A stretch of 64,000 bases of DNA from positions 62,001 through 126,000 of IMG/VR virus record IMGVR_UViG_3300026479_000007. One strand, 5' to 3'. Shown one piece after another: positions 1 through 9,533 of this stretch (the first letter of the stretch is position 1; every line of letters starts with the position of its first letter). This stretch comes from a virus. The notes beneath the pieces were generated by a model, which saw nothing but the letters and a program-made list of their open reading frames with translations, had not been told where the DNA came from and made no database searches. Both the position numbers and the translations under genes were made by a program.

Positions 1-1090
1 GAGTGTCTGCTTCTAATGATATATTCAATTTATCTCCAGAAGTAATTTCAAATTGCTTACTTTCAAACCCTATAGGAGATGGTAAATCATCATTTTTTAT
101 GATTAATTCAAAATTAGAATTAATATCTTTTTCTGAATATTTTAGATTTTTAATACCAAAAATAATTCTTTCATCTTCCTCCGTAAATAAATCATCTAAA
201 ACTTGTAGATTAACTTCTTTAAATTGTTCTCCTTTTTCCCATTTTAAAATTTGATTTTCAAAAACAAAATCTTCATTTGGGTCTTTTAAAGTCTCATCTC
301 TTTCTATATAAATTTCAGCCTCTTCAACCCCATATAAACTAGGCGTTTCTAATTTAGCATAAAACTTTACTTCACCCGTTCTTTCGTTTACAGTTAAATT
401 ATTTAAATTATCAAATTCAGATTTAACTAGGGATATTTTGAGGGGTTTAGATAGACTAAATTCTTGTTTTATCCAATGAGTTCCATAAAAAAAAGGAAAA
501 TCATTTTCTACAACTTGTTCATTACCGTCTATATCTATATCAACTGTTTCTGTACCAAAATCAATAAAATTACCTTCAGAATCGAAAAATAAAAATGGTA
601 TCTCAAAATTGGCAAAAATATTTTTTTCCTCATCAATAATTTTAACTTCTAAAACTTTAGTTTCTCCATAATTATTTATATCAGGGCTAATTTCAAACAA
701 AAAATTAAAACAACTTTTATTTTTTTTAAATATATTTTTAGATAAATTATTATTTTTTGATAAAGGTGCTGATAACACTTTATGTGTAACAGAAGATTTA
801 GCATTAGGTTCTATTCTTGGGCTAAACAACAAATCTTCATGATTAGTTTTTATTTCTATCGATAAATTGTTGGTATCAGAAAAGATTGAATTTAAGGTTC
901 CATATATACAAAATCTCAAAGATTCTCTTCTTTCTTTGTTAAATTGTTCTCTTACATTAAAGTCATTATTAACTAACTCTTTTTTAATTTCATTAGGTGA
1001 ATTATAAATTTCTAAATTTATATAAACATCTTTATTTACTTGAGGAAAAACATCTTTTTCACCTAATAATATTTTTATTTTATCTTTCAT
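1..1090 (-). CDS. Virion surface/tail protein with Calx-beta-like domain (3'-truncated by window)
   Basis: The ATG is at 1088-1090 and the frame stays open to base 1, so only the first 363 residues are visible. The N-terminal half matches no family I recognise. Around residues 295-315 the stretch VLDDLFTEEDERIIFGI, followed by IIKNDDLPSP, fits the Calx-beta strand pattern: a paired Asp, an acidic turn, then a closing NDD. A second unit appears to begin at the window edge. Calx-beta modules occur in large extracellular adhesins and some phage fibres. It is first in line after two other minus-strand structural genes (start-to-stop spacing 15 nt), so a role on the tail or baseplate surface is inferred. 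No enzymatic motif is seen. Confidence 0.6.
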   Translation of the reverse strand, partial: MKDKIKILLGEKDVFPQVNKDVYINLEIYNSPNEIKKELVNNDFNVREQFNKERRESLRFCIYGTLNSIFSDTNNLSIEIKTNHEDLLFSPRIEPNAKSSVTHKVLSAPLSKNNNLSKNIFKKNKSCFNFLFEISPDINNYGETKVLEVKIIDEEKNIFANFEIPFLFFDSEGNFIDFGTETVDIDIDGNEQVVENDFPFFYGTHWIKQEFSLSKPLKISLVKSEFDNLNNLTVNERTGEVKFYAKLETPSLYGVEEAEIYIERDETLKDPNEDFVFENQILKWEKGEQFKEVNLQVLDDLFTEEDERIIFGIKNLKYSEKDINSNFELIIKNDDLPSPIGFESKQFEITSGDKLNISLEADT

Positions 1091-1105
1091 TAGTTTTTTT
1101 TAAAA

Positions 1106-4069
1106 TTAAACTCTCAAAATTTTAATACCACCATCAGCACAATCATGACCTACTCGTGATGAAGTGAAGCTTAATGCTGATGAAGATTTAGTTTTTTCAA
1201 AAATCAAACCATTAATCTGATATGTGCCTGCTTGATTGAATGTTTTTTTACACTTCTTAACTCCTTTTTTCTTGATTTTTACATTACCTTCAGCACTATA
1301 TACTGTCGTAACTAAATATCTAGTTGGTATTTGAGTTTGTTCACCAGCTGTTAAGGTAAAGTTATAATAATCATAAATTATAGTGTCTACTTTCTTAATT
1401 TCACTATTTTTAAACTTAAATGTATAATTACAAGTATCATAAGAATTTTTTTGAATATCATAATCTAAATTTGAAGTAAATGTAATTTCAGTATAAGATG
1501 CAACATTAAAAGAGATAGATTTTTTTGGTTCAACTTGTCTCTTATCACCATTAACTGTTATTTCAGATTTTATGGCACCATTATTTGTTATTTCAATAAC
1601 AGAATTTTGTGAAATTCTCATTCTATAGTTTTTTTTATTACTTATTCGTAATTCAAGCCTAGAGATAGCCTTTTCTCTATTGGTGTAGATATTTTCAATT
1701 ACAACTTTGCCATACTTTTTAATTGGTGATGGTATTTTTTCTTCTAAAAATTGAGGAGAATCATCTACAATTCTATAAAAATCAATAGCACCTTGTCTTA
1801 ACCATGAAGGAGAAATTGAGCTATCCATTTTTAATAATAAATTTTCACTCTGTCTATAATTTGCACCTATATAAGATTGAGGTATAAGTTTATTGTCTGA
1901 AGATGAATAATTTGAATTAATATCTGAATTTAACATAATATCACCCCAACCTTGATTATTAATTCTACCCCAACCTTCTGGTTTTAACCAATAAGCAAAT
2001 CCACATTCTATTCTTTGATACTTTTCTCCACTTTTTACAGTAAAATGTTTACCTTGAAAAAGATTAGAGTGTTGTGATTTTCTAAATCCATTTGAATATT
2101 CTTCATGCCAAGAAACATCTGTTTCATATTTATATATTCTACTTTTAGTAATCGTCTGTGAAAATTTATTATATATAGCATCACCTCCTTCTAAGGGAGT
2201 CATAAGTCCATACCCTGTTGATTCTTCTTGACCATAATAAAACCCAGCTAAATCACCATCTAAATATCTAGGCTCAACTTGATTATTGAAGTCTTTTTCA
2301 TTATATTCTATAGGTAGTGAAGGTATTTTATAAGGTTCTGGGTAATTTATTGTCCAAGTTCTTTCATATGGAAAAGTGTTGATAGAAGTATTGTATCCGT
2401 TGCCAGTAGCAGAAGAAGGATTAGAGTCTACACCTCTATTAGCATCAAAATGACTTGAATGAACAGCATTTTCTTCTAATTTATCTCTTAAAAATCCAGT
2501 TGTTCGATAAACATCTGGATTTCCTTCGTAATACATTTTCATTTGATAAGAACATAACCAAACACCTTTTTTAGAATTTAATTTAGTTCTTCCACCATCT
2601 TTAGATGATATTCCATTTGGGTCATAAAGATTAGCAGGTAGTTTAAAAGTTTGAAAATTATTTTTACTAAAATTAATCTGTGACTTAGTAAATTTATTTT
2701 CATTAAACCACTCTAATCTTTGATTTTCAACTCTAGAAAAAATATCATCCACTTCTACTATTTCTGTAGTTAAAGGATATCCTTCTTTAGTCATATCTTT
2801 AGCTAAAATATTTAATCTACTAAAATTACCTAAAGCAAAAAGTTCTTCTAAATTATTATCTTCAACAGAAATGGGAGATACATAAAAAGTAGACCATTTT
2901 CTCATATCTAAATTAGAAGTTATATTCACTTCAGTAAATCCAGTTTGAAATTCGCCCCAAGAAGAAACTACAGAGATTGGAATTTGCCTATAATAAAAAT
3001 GAGGTACATTATCTATGTTAGGTAATTCTTCATTAGTGTATGGGAAGAAATTTAAGGCGACTTCACTTTTATTCATCCCTTGTTTTAATAAATCTACTTC
3101 AAATAATAAAACTTGATTTCCAGTAGGTACATCATGAATTACAAATTCTCCTTTTTCATTTGTAATAGTTGAATATTTATAATGTTCAGGTAAATTTAAA
3201 CTTTCAACAGATTTTAACAAAGGTTTCAATCCATCAAACTCCTCTCCAACATCATTACTCCCTAAAGCTTCTCTTGCCTTATCTACACCTACATCTAAAA
3301 CATAAGAGTTTAAATCTGAATAATCTTCTGGTTCTGAATTTTGTATGACATTCAAAGTTATTCTATTGCCATTTTCATCCTGAGAAGTATATGTAGGAAA
3401 TTCTTCTGAAGGATTAAAAATAACTATTGGAACATTTGCCAAAGGAATTAAAGCTCTTTCTCCATTTTCATCTAAAACTTTTTGTCTAGCTACTAAAGTT
3501 CCACATACAACACCAGTGTCTGACTCTTGAGTTGGTACTTCAGATAAAAGATTATTTTTGACATTTAAAGTATCGAGTGTATCTATACTCCTTTTTAAAG
3601 TTATGTCAGCATAGTAATCTGTTTTTTTTTGAATTGTATTAAAAACATTTGAATATGCTGAATTTCCAGAGTAAGCTATTGCTTGTTCTATAAATTCTTC
3701 AACAGTTTCATTCTTTAATGGTCTTACATAATCTTGTTTTGCATAAAAAACTTTACCTTTAACTACATTCTTTTCTTCATCTTCAGATAAAAATTTAAAT
3801 TCATTAGTTAAAGGTATTCTTTTACAATAAGAACCATCTACCATTTCTAACAATTCAACAACTTTATTATTTGCTCCTTTTATTGCATAAGCTTCTTTTC
3901 CTTGTTGTTGTATAGTATCCCAAATTCTAAGTTGTCTATTTATAGTTGGTAAACTGGAAATATTTTTGAGTTTTTCAAAAATTTCTTTTGAACTCGCATC
4001 AACTGTCGTAAAGTAAGTTATTACATTTACATCTTTATTGGTTTTTATTTTTTTTATAATATCTGCCAT
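1106..4069 (-). CDS. Large putative baseplate/tail structural protein with carboxypeptidase-regulatory-like domain
   Basis: A 987-residue protein with no signal peptide or membrane segment. Residues about 185-345 carry a split beta-sandwich unit. It contains GTLVARQKVLDENGER and later TNEKGEFVIHDVPTGNQVLL, the latter the typical 'd.nG.f.i.nlp.G.y.l' end of a carboxypeptidase-regulatory-like (CarboxypepD_reg/SpaA-type) fold. The rest is rich in Asn, Ser, Tyr and beta-prone segments, as in phage tail appendages. The C-terminus ends in a small Cys-containing, Lys-rich beta unit. It lies in the same direction as its neighbours, 15 and 54 nt away. The position beside gp25/gp6 suggests a baseplate or fibre-anchor component; I do not recognise a specific T4 counterpart. 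Confidence 0.6.
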   Translation of the reverse strand: MADIIKKIKTNKDVNVITYFTTVDASSKEIFEKLKNISSLPTINRQLRIWDTIQQQGKEAYAIKGANNKVVELLEMVDGSYCKRIPLTNEFKFLSEDEEKNVVKGKVFYAKQDYVRPLKNETVEEFIEQAIAYSGNSAYSNVFNTIQKKTDYYADITLKRSIDTLDTLNVKNNLLSEVPTQESDTGVVCGTLVARQKVLDENGERALIPLANVPIVIFNPSEEFPTYTSQDENGNRITLNVIQNSEPEDYSDLNSYVLDVGVDKAREALGSNDVGEEFDGLKPLLKSVESLNLPEHYKYSTITNEKGEFVIHDVPTGNQVLLFEVDLLKQGMNKSEVALNFFPYTNEELPNIDNVPHFYYRQIPISVVSSWGEFQTGFTEVNITSNLDMRKWSTFYVSPISVEDNNLEELFALGNFSRLNILAKDMTKEGYPLTTEIVEVDDIFSRVENQRLEWFNENKFTKSQINFSKNNFQTFKLPANLYDPNGISSKDGGRTKLNSKKGVWLCSYQMKMYYEGNPDVYRTTGFLRDKLEENAVHSSHFDANRGVDSNPSSATGNGYNTSINTFPYERTWTINYPEPYKIPSLPIEYNEKDFNNQVEPRYLDGDLAGFYYGQEESTGYGLMTPLEGGDAIYNKFSQTITKSRIYKYETDVSWHEEYSNGFRKSQHSNLFQGKHFTVKSGEKYQRIECGFAYWLKPEGWGRINNQGWGDIMLNSDINSNYSSSDNKLIPQSYIGANYRQSENLLLKMDSSISPSWLRQGAIDFYRIVDDSPQFLEEKIPSPIKKYGKVVIENIYTNREKAISRLELRISNKKNYRMRISQNSVIEITNNGAIKSEITVNGDKRQVEPKKSISFNVASYTEITFTSNLDYDIQKNSYDTCNYTFKFKNSEIKKVDTIIYDYYNFTLTAGEQTQIPTRYLVTTVYSAEGNVKIKKKGVKKCKKTFNQAGTYQINGLIFEKTKSSSALSFTSSRVGHDCADGGIKILRV

Positions 4070-4123
4070 TTGGAATATTTATAATTGTTATTTTAAGGAA
4101 TTTAATAAAAAAGTCAATGAATT

Positions 4124-5530
4124 TTAATTTCTTTCATTGAAAATCTTAAAATAAACCGTTTCATCCAATACTCTTTTAGTTCCTAGTTCATTTACTCTTA
4201 ATTCAATCTTATAATTTTGATTAGATAAAAGCCAAGAAGTGTCTAAATCAATAAATTCTTTAGTGCAACCATCTATTACTATTGAATTGAAAGAAGACCA
4301 AGGTATAACTTCTGTAATTTCATTATGGATTAATCTATATTCTAAACCATAATATTCATTAGGAGTTTTTGTACTATATTCAACTCTAGTTTCTGCATAT
4401 ATTCTTATCAATTCTCCTTTTTTAAGAATTTGATTATTAGATATTCCATATAACTCAACTACATATTGATTAATTTCTTTTGGAAAATTAGTATAATAAT
4501 TACCTAAAATATGAAATTTTTGTTCAAAAGATTGTTTGTCAATGCCTGGGGAAAATGTTATATCATTCCACACATCTTTATAAATTTGATTTTTTGTTGC
4601 ACCTGTCATTAAAACATCTACATAATACACACCTTTTGTTAATTGGTTTGGCGTTAATCCAGTTATAACATCTTGATTAGCAGAGTTTTTTATAGAAACA
4701 GTTCCAGCAGAAAAATAATTAGCCGATGTATTTCCACTAAATAAATTTAAGAATAACCTAGAAGTTCTATTATTTGCTACTCTTAATCTATCATCTCTTA
4801 TTATTTGATTGTCATACACAATTTCCATATAAGGTTTAAAAGCTGTATTAGTGTGCTTAGTATAAAATCTAGACATATACCTAGTGTATCCTGAAATTAA
4901 TTCATAATCTCTTGTATAAGAAATTGCTAAACCATAATTTTCAGAACCTCCACTAAGCCAATCTTTTACGATATTAGTTATATCTAAATCTAAATCTTCG
5001 TCTCCAACATCAAAATGTTGAATAGAATAATTAGTTGTTGAAGCTGTAGGATTTATAAAAATTCCTGGCTCATCCCAAGAAGTAATAGATGTTGCTTGAT
5101 TCCAATTTGAATAGCCAGTTAAATTTGTATCGCCTTTTGTAGTTTTTATATATTCTTGACCCATTAAATCATAACCTCTACCAGCATCCCATTCTTTATT
5201 GACAGGAAAAGCGATTAAATCAAAAGAAGAAGCTATTTTTTTGTCCAATCTAGCAAATTCAAAATCACTTTCTAACAATTTTCCGTCTGGAACTACATTT
5301 GTCATCTTAAGTCTATAAGAAGAGATGTAATCAGAATTTATCTCCTTAGAATTTAATTTATTTTTTAATTCTTCTAAATCAAAGTGAATCAAAAATTTAG
5401 ATATACTATTTCTTAATCCAGACCCCCCATACCACAATATAGTACCTGGATTATAGGCAGAGTTAAAGTTTTCGAAATAACCAGAAGCTATTGTGTTATT
5501 TTTGTCAGGATAAATTCTAAGTCTTCCCAT
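4124..5530 (-). CDS. Tail-associated protein with DNRLRE-like beta-sandwich domain
   Basis: 468 residues. The N-terminal 210 residues fit the DNRLRE family of extracellular beta-sandwich modules. ISKFLIHFDLEELKNKL matches 'LLyFDLssLp', and DLDITNIVKDWLSGGSENYG matches the family signature 'vT..Vq.W..g..NyGl.l'. The C-terminal part is all-beta with no enzyme motif. DNRLRE modules are common in secreted Bacteroidota and Gram-positive surface proteins and occur in phage fibres. The gene is divergent from gp25, with a 124-nt promoter region between them. Likely role: an appendage or carbohydrate-contacting part of the baseplate (inference). Confidence 0.6.
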   Translation of the reverse strand: MGRLRIYPDKNNTIASGYFENFNSAYNPGTILWYGGSGLRNSISKFLIHFDLEELKNKLNSKEINSDYISSYRLKMTNVVPDGKLLESDFEFARLDKKIASSFDLIAFPVNKEWDAGRGYDLMGQEYIKTTKGDTNLTGYSNWNQATSITSWDEPGIFINPTASTTNYSIQHFDVGDEDLDLDITNIVKDWLSGGSENYGLAISYTRDYELISGYTRYMSRFYTKHTNTAFKPYMEIVYDNQIIRDDRLRVANNRTSRLFLNLFSGNTSANYFSAGTVSIKNSANQDVITGLTPNQLTKGVYYVDVLMTGATKNQIYKDVWNDITFSPGIDKQSFEQKFHILGNYYTNFPKEINQYVVELYGISNNQILKKGELIRIYAETRVEYSTKTPNEYYGLEYRLIHNEITEVIPWSSFNSIVIDGCTKEFIDLDTSWLLSNQNYKIELRVNELGTKRVLDETVYFKIFNERN

Positions 5531-5590
5531 ATTTTATAGTTTATTTTTATTTTAAATTATATATATTAATTAGTATTTATTATATATAAC

Positions 5591-5597
5591 ATAAATA
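5591..5597 (-). promoter_or_regulatory. Candidate late-promoter element (ACTATTTAT, minus strand)
   Basis: On the minus strand this reads CACTATTTATG, the same form as the gp25 copy. It lies about 60 nt upstream of the minus-strand start at 5530. Confidence 0.35.
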
Positions 5598-5633
5598 GTG
5601 CATTAAAAAAGTCTTTAATTTTTTTGACTTTAC

Positions 5634-5640
5634 TATTTAT
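5634..5640 (+). promoter_or_regulatory. Candidate late-promoter element (ACTATTTAT) before gp25
   Basis: TATTTAT preceded by AC and followed by AATA, ending 14 nt before the gp25 start codon. It belongs to a family of similar elements before virion genes across the window. Confidence 0.4.
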
Positions 5641-5654
5641 AATAAAAAAACATA

Positions 5655-6041
5655 ATGGCTAATAGTATAAATATTAAATTTCCTTTTAAAGAAACAACAA
5701 CAGGTGGTATATTTGATACTAACCAAACAACTGAACAAGCTTTAAAGGCTGATTTAATTTCTTTATTGACAACAAGAAGAGGGCAAAGACCTATGAGAAG
5801 TACTCTTTTTTCACCAATATACGACTATATTATGGAGCCATTGGATGATTTTACAAAATCTGAACTACAAAAAGATATTGAAGAAAAGGTTGCTGAATTT
5901 ATTCCTCAAATAACAATAGTAAAAATTTTTTTCACAGAACAAGAAGAAACTAATTTATTAACAATAGAAATAGTATTTAAAATAAACACTTTCTTTGGAG
6001 TTACAGATTCTGTAACACTAAATATACCAAGAGAATTTTAA
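5655..6041 (+). CDS. gp25: Baseplate wedge protein, gp25/GPW family
   Basis: 128 residues, the usual length for the GPW/gp25 family. The family core is clear: IKFPF near the N-terminus, the helix EQALKADLISLLTTRRGQRP with the conserved R-G-x-R-P turn, and a final beta segment with TLNIPREF. In T4, gp25 forms part of the wedge core with gp6 and gp53, and in contractile systems it helps trigger sheath assembly. It is followed after 18 nt by the gp6-like gene, the same pairing as in many contractile phages. The start ATG lies 14 nt after a TATTTAT element; no Shine-Dalgarno is visible. Confidence 0.92.
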   Translation: MANSINIKFPFKETTTGGIFDTNQTTEQALKADLISLLTTRRGQRPMRSTLFSPIYDYIMEPLDDFTKSELQKDIEEKVAEFIPQITIVKIFFTEQEETNLLTIEIVFKINTFFGVTDSVTLNIPREF

Positions 6042-6059
6042 TAATTAAACAAACACAAT

Positions 6060-7919
6060 ATGCCAGTATTAAAAAAGCAGGATTATCTTAAAAGAGATTT
6101 TAACACTATAAGAGAAGATATAGAAAAAGTTTTAAAAGTTTATTTTCCAAAACAATGGCAAGATTTCAATGTGACAAGTGCTGGTATGGCTTTAGTAGAC
6201 TTACTTGCTTATGTTTCTGATTTATTATCTTATTATACAGATAAAAGATTTAATGAATTATTTTTAGATGGAGTTAGTGAAATTTCTTCAGCTTATAGAT
6301 TAGCTAAAACTTTAGGATACAAAGTACCTGGAGTTAGAGGTAGCTCCACTCTTGTCGATATAACTATTAGAGTTCCAGCTATTTCTACAGGACCAGACGA
6401 ACAATATTTGCCTATTTATAGACCTGGAGTTAGATTTGATGGGAATGGCCAATCTTTTGAAACTGTTAATCAAGTTGATTTTTCAAGTGATTTTTCTGAA
6501 ACTGGTGTTACTAATAGAATTATAAATCCAATTTTTGATGCTTCACAAAATATATTAGGATATAATATCACAAAAAGAGAATTTGCAGTTGCTGGTATAA
6601 CTACAACTTTACAAAAAATTATCACAGATGAAGATTCTGAAACAGAATTTTTAGAGGTGTTTTTATCACAAACTAATATTTTAGAAATTTTAGATGTTAT
6701 AGTTCTTCCAGGAACTAACATAAACATTCCTCCAACATATACTGATTATAAAAATTTTGATTACAAATATTACGAAGTAGACCACTTAGCTGAAGATGAA
6801 ATCTTCTTAGAAGATACTGGGGTTTCTACTGGTTCTTTTTCTTATGGGAGATGGGTTGAAGTAAATAGAAGATTTACAAAAGAATTTTTATCAGATGGTT
6901 CTTGTAAATTAACTTTTGGAGGTGGTACACCAAATGTTAATGCATATGCTGAATACTTAAATAGTCTAGCATTAAATAGTGCTAATCAAGTTAGTTATGA
7001 AAGAATATTAAATAATACTTCTTTAGGTGAAAAATTACCTGCTGACTCTACTCTATTTATAAAATATAGAATAGGAGGCGGGGAAGAATCTAATGTTGGT
7101 ACAAACGTTTTAAATAAAATAGGAAACATAAATGCTGTAATACAAGGAGTTAATGCTACAGTTAACGATTCTGTCTTATCTTCAACAAAAGGGACTAATA
7201 TTATTCCAGCATTAGGAGGTCGAGGTTTGCCTAATGTTCAAGAAATTAGATATGCTGCATCTAGTAATTTTGCAGCTCAAGAAAGATGTATAACGCTTGA
7301 AGATTATATTGCAAGAGCAAAACAGATACCTGGCAAATTTGGTGCTCCTTTTAGAATTAATGGAAGAGTTAATGATAATAAAATTCAACTTTATGTTTTA
7401 TCTAAAGATTCTAATGGAAAACTTTCAGAAACTTCTTTAAGTTTACTAAAAAATAATCTTGTAAACTATCTTTCTAAATATAGAGCTATCAATGACTTTA
7501 TAGAAATAAATGATGCAAAAGTTGTTAATTTATCTTTTGAAATAGATTTACTTACAGATAAAAGTTTTAATAGTAATGAAGTTAAAGTAACTTGTTTGCA
7601 ACAATTAAAAGATTATTTTAATATTGACAATTGGGATATGGGACAACATGTTTATATTTCTCAATTAACAGATATCCTAAGAGAAGTTCCAGGTGTAATA
7701 AATGTTTCTGGAATAAGAGTTTACAATTTAGATGGAGGATTATATTCTTCTAATTTAATTTCTCAAGCTAGTGGACCTACAACTCTATTACCTTCTAGTG
7801 CTTCTAATAACATAAGAAAGACTTTAATAAATTTAATTGATAACACTATATATTCAACGCCTTTATCAATGTTTGAAGTTAGATATCCTGATGCAGATTT
7901 AAAAATAAGAACAACTTAA
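6060..7919 (+). CDS. gp6: Baseplate wedge protein, gp6/baseplate-J family
   Basis: 619 residues, close to T4 gp6. The N-terminal signature of the family is present: a helix with DFNVTSAGMALVDLLAYVSD and YYTDKRFNELFLDG, followed by RLAKTLGYKVPGVRGS. The C-terminal half contains YIARAKQIPGKFGAPFRING and a helical KNNLVNYLSKYRAINDFIEI segment, typical of the J-like domain. In T4, gp6 dimers form the continuous ring of the inner baseplate. The gene directly follows gp25, and its 3' end overlaps by 4 nt the tail of the convergent OB-fold hub gene. Confidence 0.9.
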   Translation: MPVLKKQDYLKRDFNTIREDIEKVLKVYFPKQWQDFNVTSAGMALVDLLAYVSDLLSYYTDKRFNELFLDGVSEISSAYRLAKTLGYKVPGVRGSSTLVDITIRVPAISTGPDEQYLPIYRPGVRFDGNGQSFETVNQVDFSSDFSETGVTNRIINPIFDASQNILGYNITKREFAVAGITTTLQKIITDEDSETEFLEVFLSQTNILEILDVIVLPGTNINIPPTYTDYKNFDYKYYEVDHLAEDEIFLEDTGVSTGSFSYGRWVEVNRRFTKEFLSDGSCKLTFGGGTPNVNAYAEYLNSLALNSANQVSYERILNNTSLGEKLPADSTLFIKYRIGGGEESNVGTNVLNKIGNINAVIQGVNATVNDSVLSSTKGTNIIPALGGRGLPNVQEIRYAASSNFAAQERCITLEDYIARAKQIPGKFGAPFRINGRVNDNKIQLYVLSKDSNGKLSETSLSLLKNNLVNYLSKYRAINDFIEINDAKVVNLSFEIDLLTDKSFNSNEVKVTCLQQLKDYFNIDNWDMGQHVYISQLTDILREVPGVINVSGIRVYNLDGGLYSSNLISQASGPTTLLPSSASNNIRKTLINLIDNTIYSTPLSMFEVRYPDADLKIRTT

Positions 7920-8941
7920 TTTGTTCTTACAGATTTTGAAAGAATTTCTTGTATTTTTTCATCAGATAAATATTCATTTAAAAGATTTATTTCTTCTACT
8001 GTAGCATAAGGTTTTTCTTGTGGTGTATGTTTATGATTTAAACAAAATCTAATTATAATCTTTAAAAGTTTCACCAATTCATCACCTAAAACTAAAGGAT
8101 GTAATTCTTTTGCTAAATCTCCATAAGTTTCTAAATCTGGATTCGTATTTATCTCAACATTAGATAAATCTTTTAGATTTCCATTTTCATCTAGTGCTCT
8201 ATTTTTTCTAGAAGACTTATTTGAGGATATTAAATTTATATTGGATGCTACAATGTTAGCTTGAGAAAAAGAGTCTCTAGTAATTATATTTTGATTTATA
8301 TCCAAAGAAGAACGAGCTATTTTTTCACGAGTTTGTTCTAAATTATCTTTTATTTGAATATAACATTCTGTTTTTTCATTTTTTTCAAAACTATTATCTT
8401 TTAAACCTCCAGCAGTAATTAAAACTTCTCTAGGCTTTAGAGCAATATTAGCATTATTTTTACCATCTAATCTAATATTATCTTTTATTATAAAATTTTG
8501 TACATCTACACTTTTATTTTCTCTAGAAAATGTATTTACAGTAAATAATTCATTAGAAGAAGAAGTACTTTCAAATTCTGTTTGAGCTTTTTTTACACTT
8601 CTAATTGGTCCTGCATAAAACCTTCTAGAACTTTGGTCTTTAGGGTTTTCCAAAAATACATAAACTAATTCATCAACTCTAGGTATTACATTTACAAATT
8701 GAGGTATTAATGGATAAGCCATTTTTGGAGTATTATCATTTTTATCTTTACCTGGTTGTTCTATACCAGTTTCAGAAGCAAAATCTATTATAGTAACTAA
8801 AAGCCTTCCCATATTAGAAGCATCTTCATTACTTATTACTTTACCCAAATATATTATCCTATTGCCTTGAGTTGCATCTCCAAACACAGAAGATTGACCT
8901 CCCATAATATTCAAATTTTCAGATAATCCATCTAAACTCAT
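7916..8941 (-). CDS. Baseplate hub protein with gp5-type OB-fold domain
   Basis: 341 residues. Residues about 28-120 look like the N-terminal OB-fold of gp5/VgrG-like hub proteins: GRLLVTIIDFASETG, then AYPLIPQFVNVIPRVDELVY and FLENPKDQSSRRFYAGPI. This matches the family order of a strand, a polar loop, a 'P..G..V.v.f' strand and 'R.Y.G.i'. The C-terminal half is helical and polar. No lysozyme catalytic motif and no triple-stranded beta-helix repeat are visible, so cell-wall digestion must be encoded elsewhere. It lies opposite gp6, followed by three further tail genes on the minus strand. Probable role: central hub between tube and spike. Confidence 0.65.
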   Translation of the reverse strand: MSLDGLSENLNIMGGQSSVFGDATQGNRIIYLGKVISNEDASNMGRLLVTIIDFASETGIEQPGKDKNDNTPKMAYPLIPQFVNVIPRVDELVYVFLENPKDQSSRRFYAGPIRSVKKAQTEFESTSSSNELFTVNTFSRENKSVDVQNFIIKDNIRLDGKNNANIALKPREVLITAGGLKDNSFEKNEKTECYIQIKDNLEQTREKIARSSLDINQNIITRDSFSQANIVASNINLISSNKSSRKNRALDENGNLKDLSNVEINTNPDLETYGDLAKELHPLVLGDELVKLLKIIIRFCLNHKHTPQEKPYATVEEINLLNEYLSDEKIQEILSKSVRTN

Positions 8942-8945
8942 TTTA

Positions 8946-9107
8946 TTATTTTTTTATTTCTTTTTGAAGTTCATAATATTTTAACTCTAAATTATCAATT
9001 TCTTCAAGTAAACTTTCAACTAATTGTTTTTTTTGTAAAAATTCATCTACAGTTTCTTGAATTTCTCTTAAAATTTGAGTTTTACTTCTTTTTGTTACCT
9101 CTTCCAT
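8946..9107 (-). CDS. Small coiled-coil protein
   Basis: A 53-residue reading frame, ATG at 9105-9107 and stop at 8946-8948. It fills the gap between the hub gene and the 138-residue gene with no other candidate. After a short basic N-terminus (TKRSKTQ) it is one long amphipathic helix with heptad-like Leu/Ile spacing (QILREIQETVDEFL, ESLLEEIDNLELKYYELQKE). Tight spacing on both sides (4-5 nt) supports co-translation with its tail-gene neighbours. Function unknown; a small chaperone or a baseplate coiled coil is possible. Confidence 0.6.
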   Translation of the reverse strand: MEEVTKRSKTQILREIQETVDEFLQKKQLVESLLEEIDNLELKYYELQKEIKK

Positions 9108-9112
9108 AATAT

Positions 9113-9529
9113 TTATGTAGCTAATCCACTTCCACTATGAGGTGCAACATTAGCACCAGTTGCAACAAGAGGACCCCCTCCATTCGCTCCACTAGATATA
9201 ACATTCATACCTGAATCTACCGCAATATCAACTCTCATATCATTTTGAATAGCATCAACTATTTCATTAGTTACAAGCTTAGTATATTCTTCCATTACAT
9301 TTGGAGTTCCATTCTCTAAAGGTCCAGTTGGAATTCCTATTTTTTCAAATTTTGATATAATTTCAGAACTTATAGAATCACTATCTAAGCCTGGTCTAAA
9401 TTTAGATAGTAATATTTGAAACAAACTAAACTTAGGTATTTTTACTCTATTCTCTTTAAACAAAAAAAGTAAAAACTTAGAAAGCTCTTCAGATTTTTGT
9501 AATTTATCATCAACTTTTATACAACCCAT
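9113..9529 (-). CDS. Hypothetical tail-region protein with Gly-rich C-terminus
   Basis: 138 residues, family not recognised. The N-terminal 60 residues are helical (SEELSKFLLFLFKEN, SLFQILLSKFRPG). The middle contains VMEEYTKLVTNEIVDAIQND, and the last 30 residues are Gly/Ala/Ser-rich (SSGANGGGPLVATGANVAP), resembling a flexible tail. A minus-strand TATTTAT element (9534-9540) sits 4 nt before the ATG. It lies between the hub and an 863-residue structural protein in one run of minus-strand genes, so it is probably a baseplate or tail component. Confidence 0.6.
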   Translation of the reverse strand: MGCIKVDDKLQKSEELSKFLLFLFKENRVKIPKFSLFQILLSKFRPGLDSDSISSEIISKFEKIGIPTGPLENGTPNVMEEYTKLVTNEIVDAIQNDMRVDIAVDSGMNVISSGANGGGPLVATGANVAPHSGSGLAT

Positions 9530-9533
9530 ATTT

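Larger units (their letters stand above)
5531..5654. promoter_or_regulatory. Divergent intergenic promoter region between baseplate genes
   Basis: This non-coding stretch separates the minus-strand DNRLRE-like gene from plus-strand gp25. It holds two oppositely oriented copies of the recurring TATTTAT element: 5634-5640 (plus, 14 nt before the gp25 ATG) and 5591-5597 (minus, about 60 nt before the other start). Between them lies a weak hairpin (AAAGTC...GACTTT, about 5607-5630). Likely a bidirectional late promoter. Confidence 0.4.
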
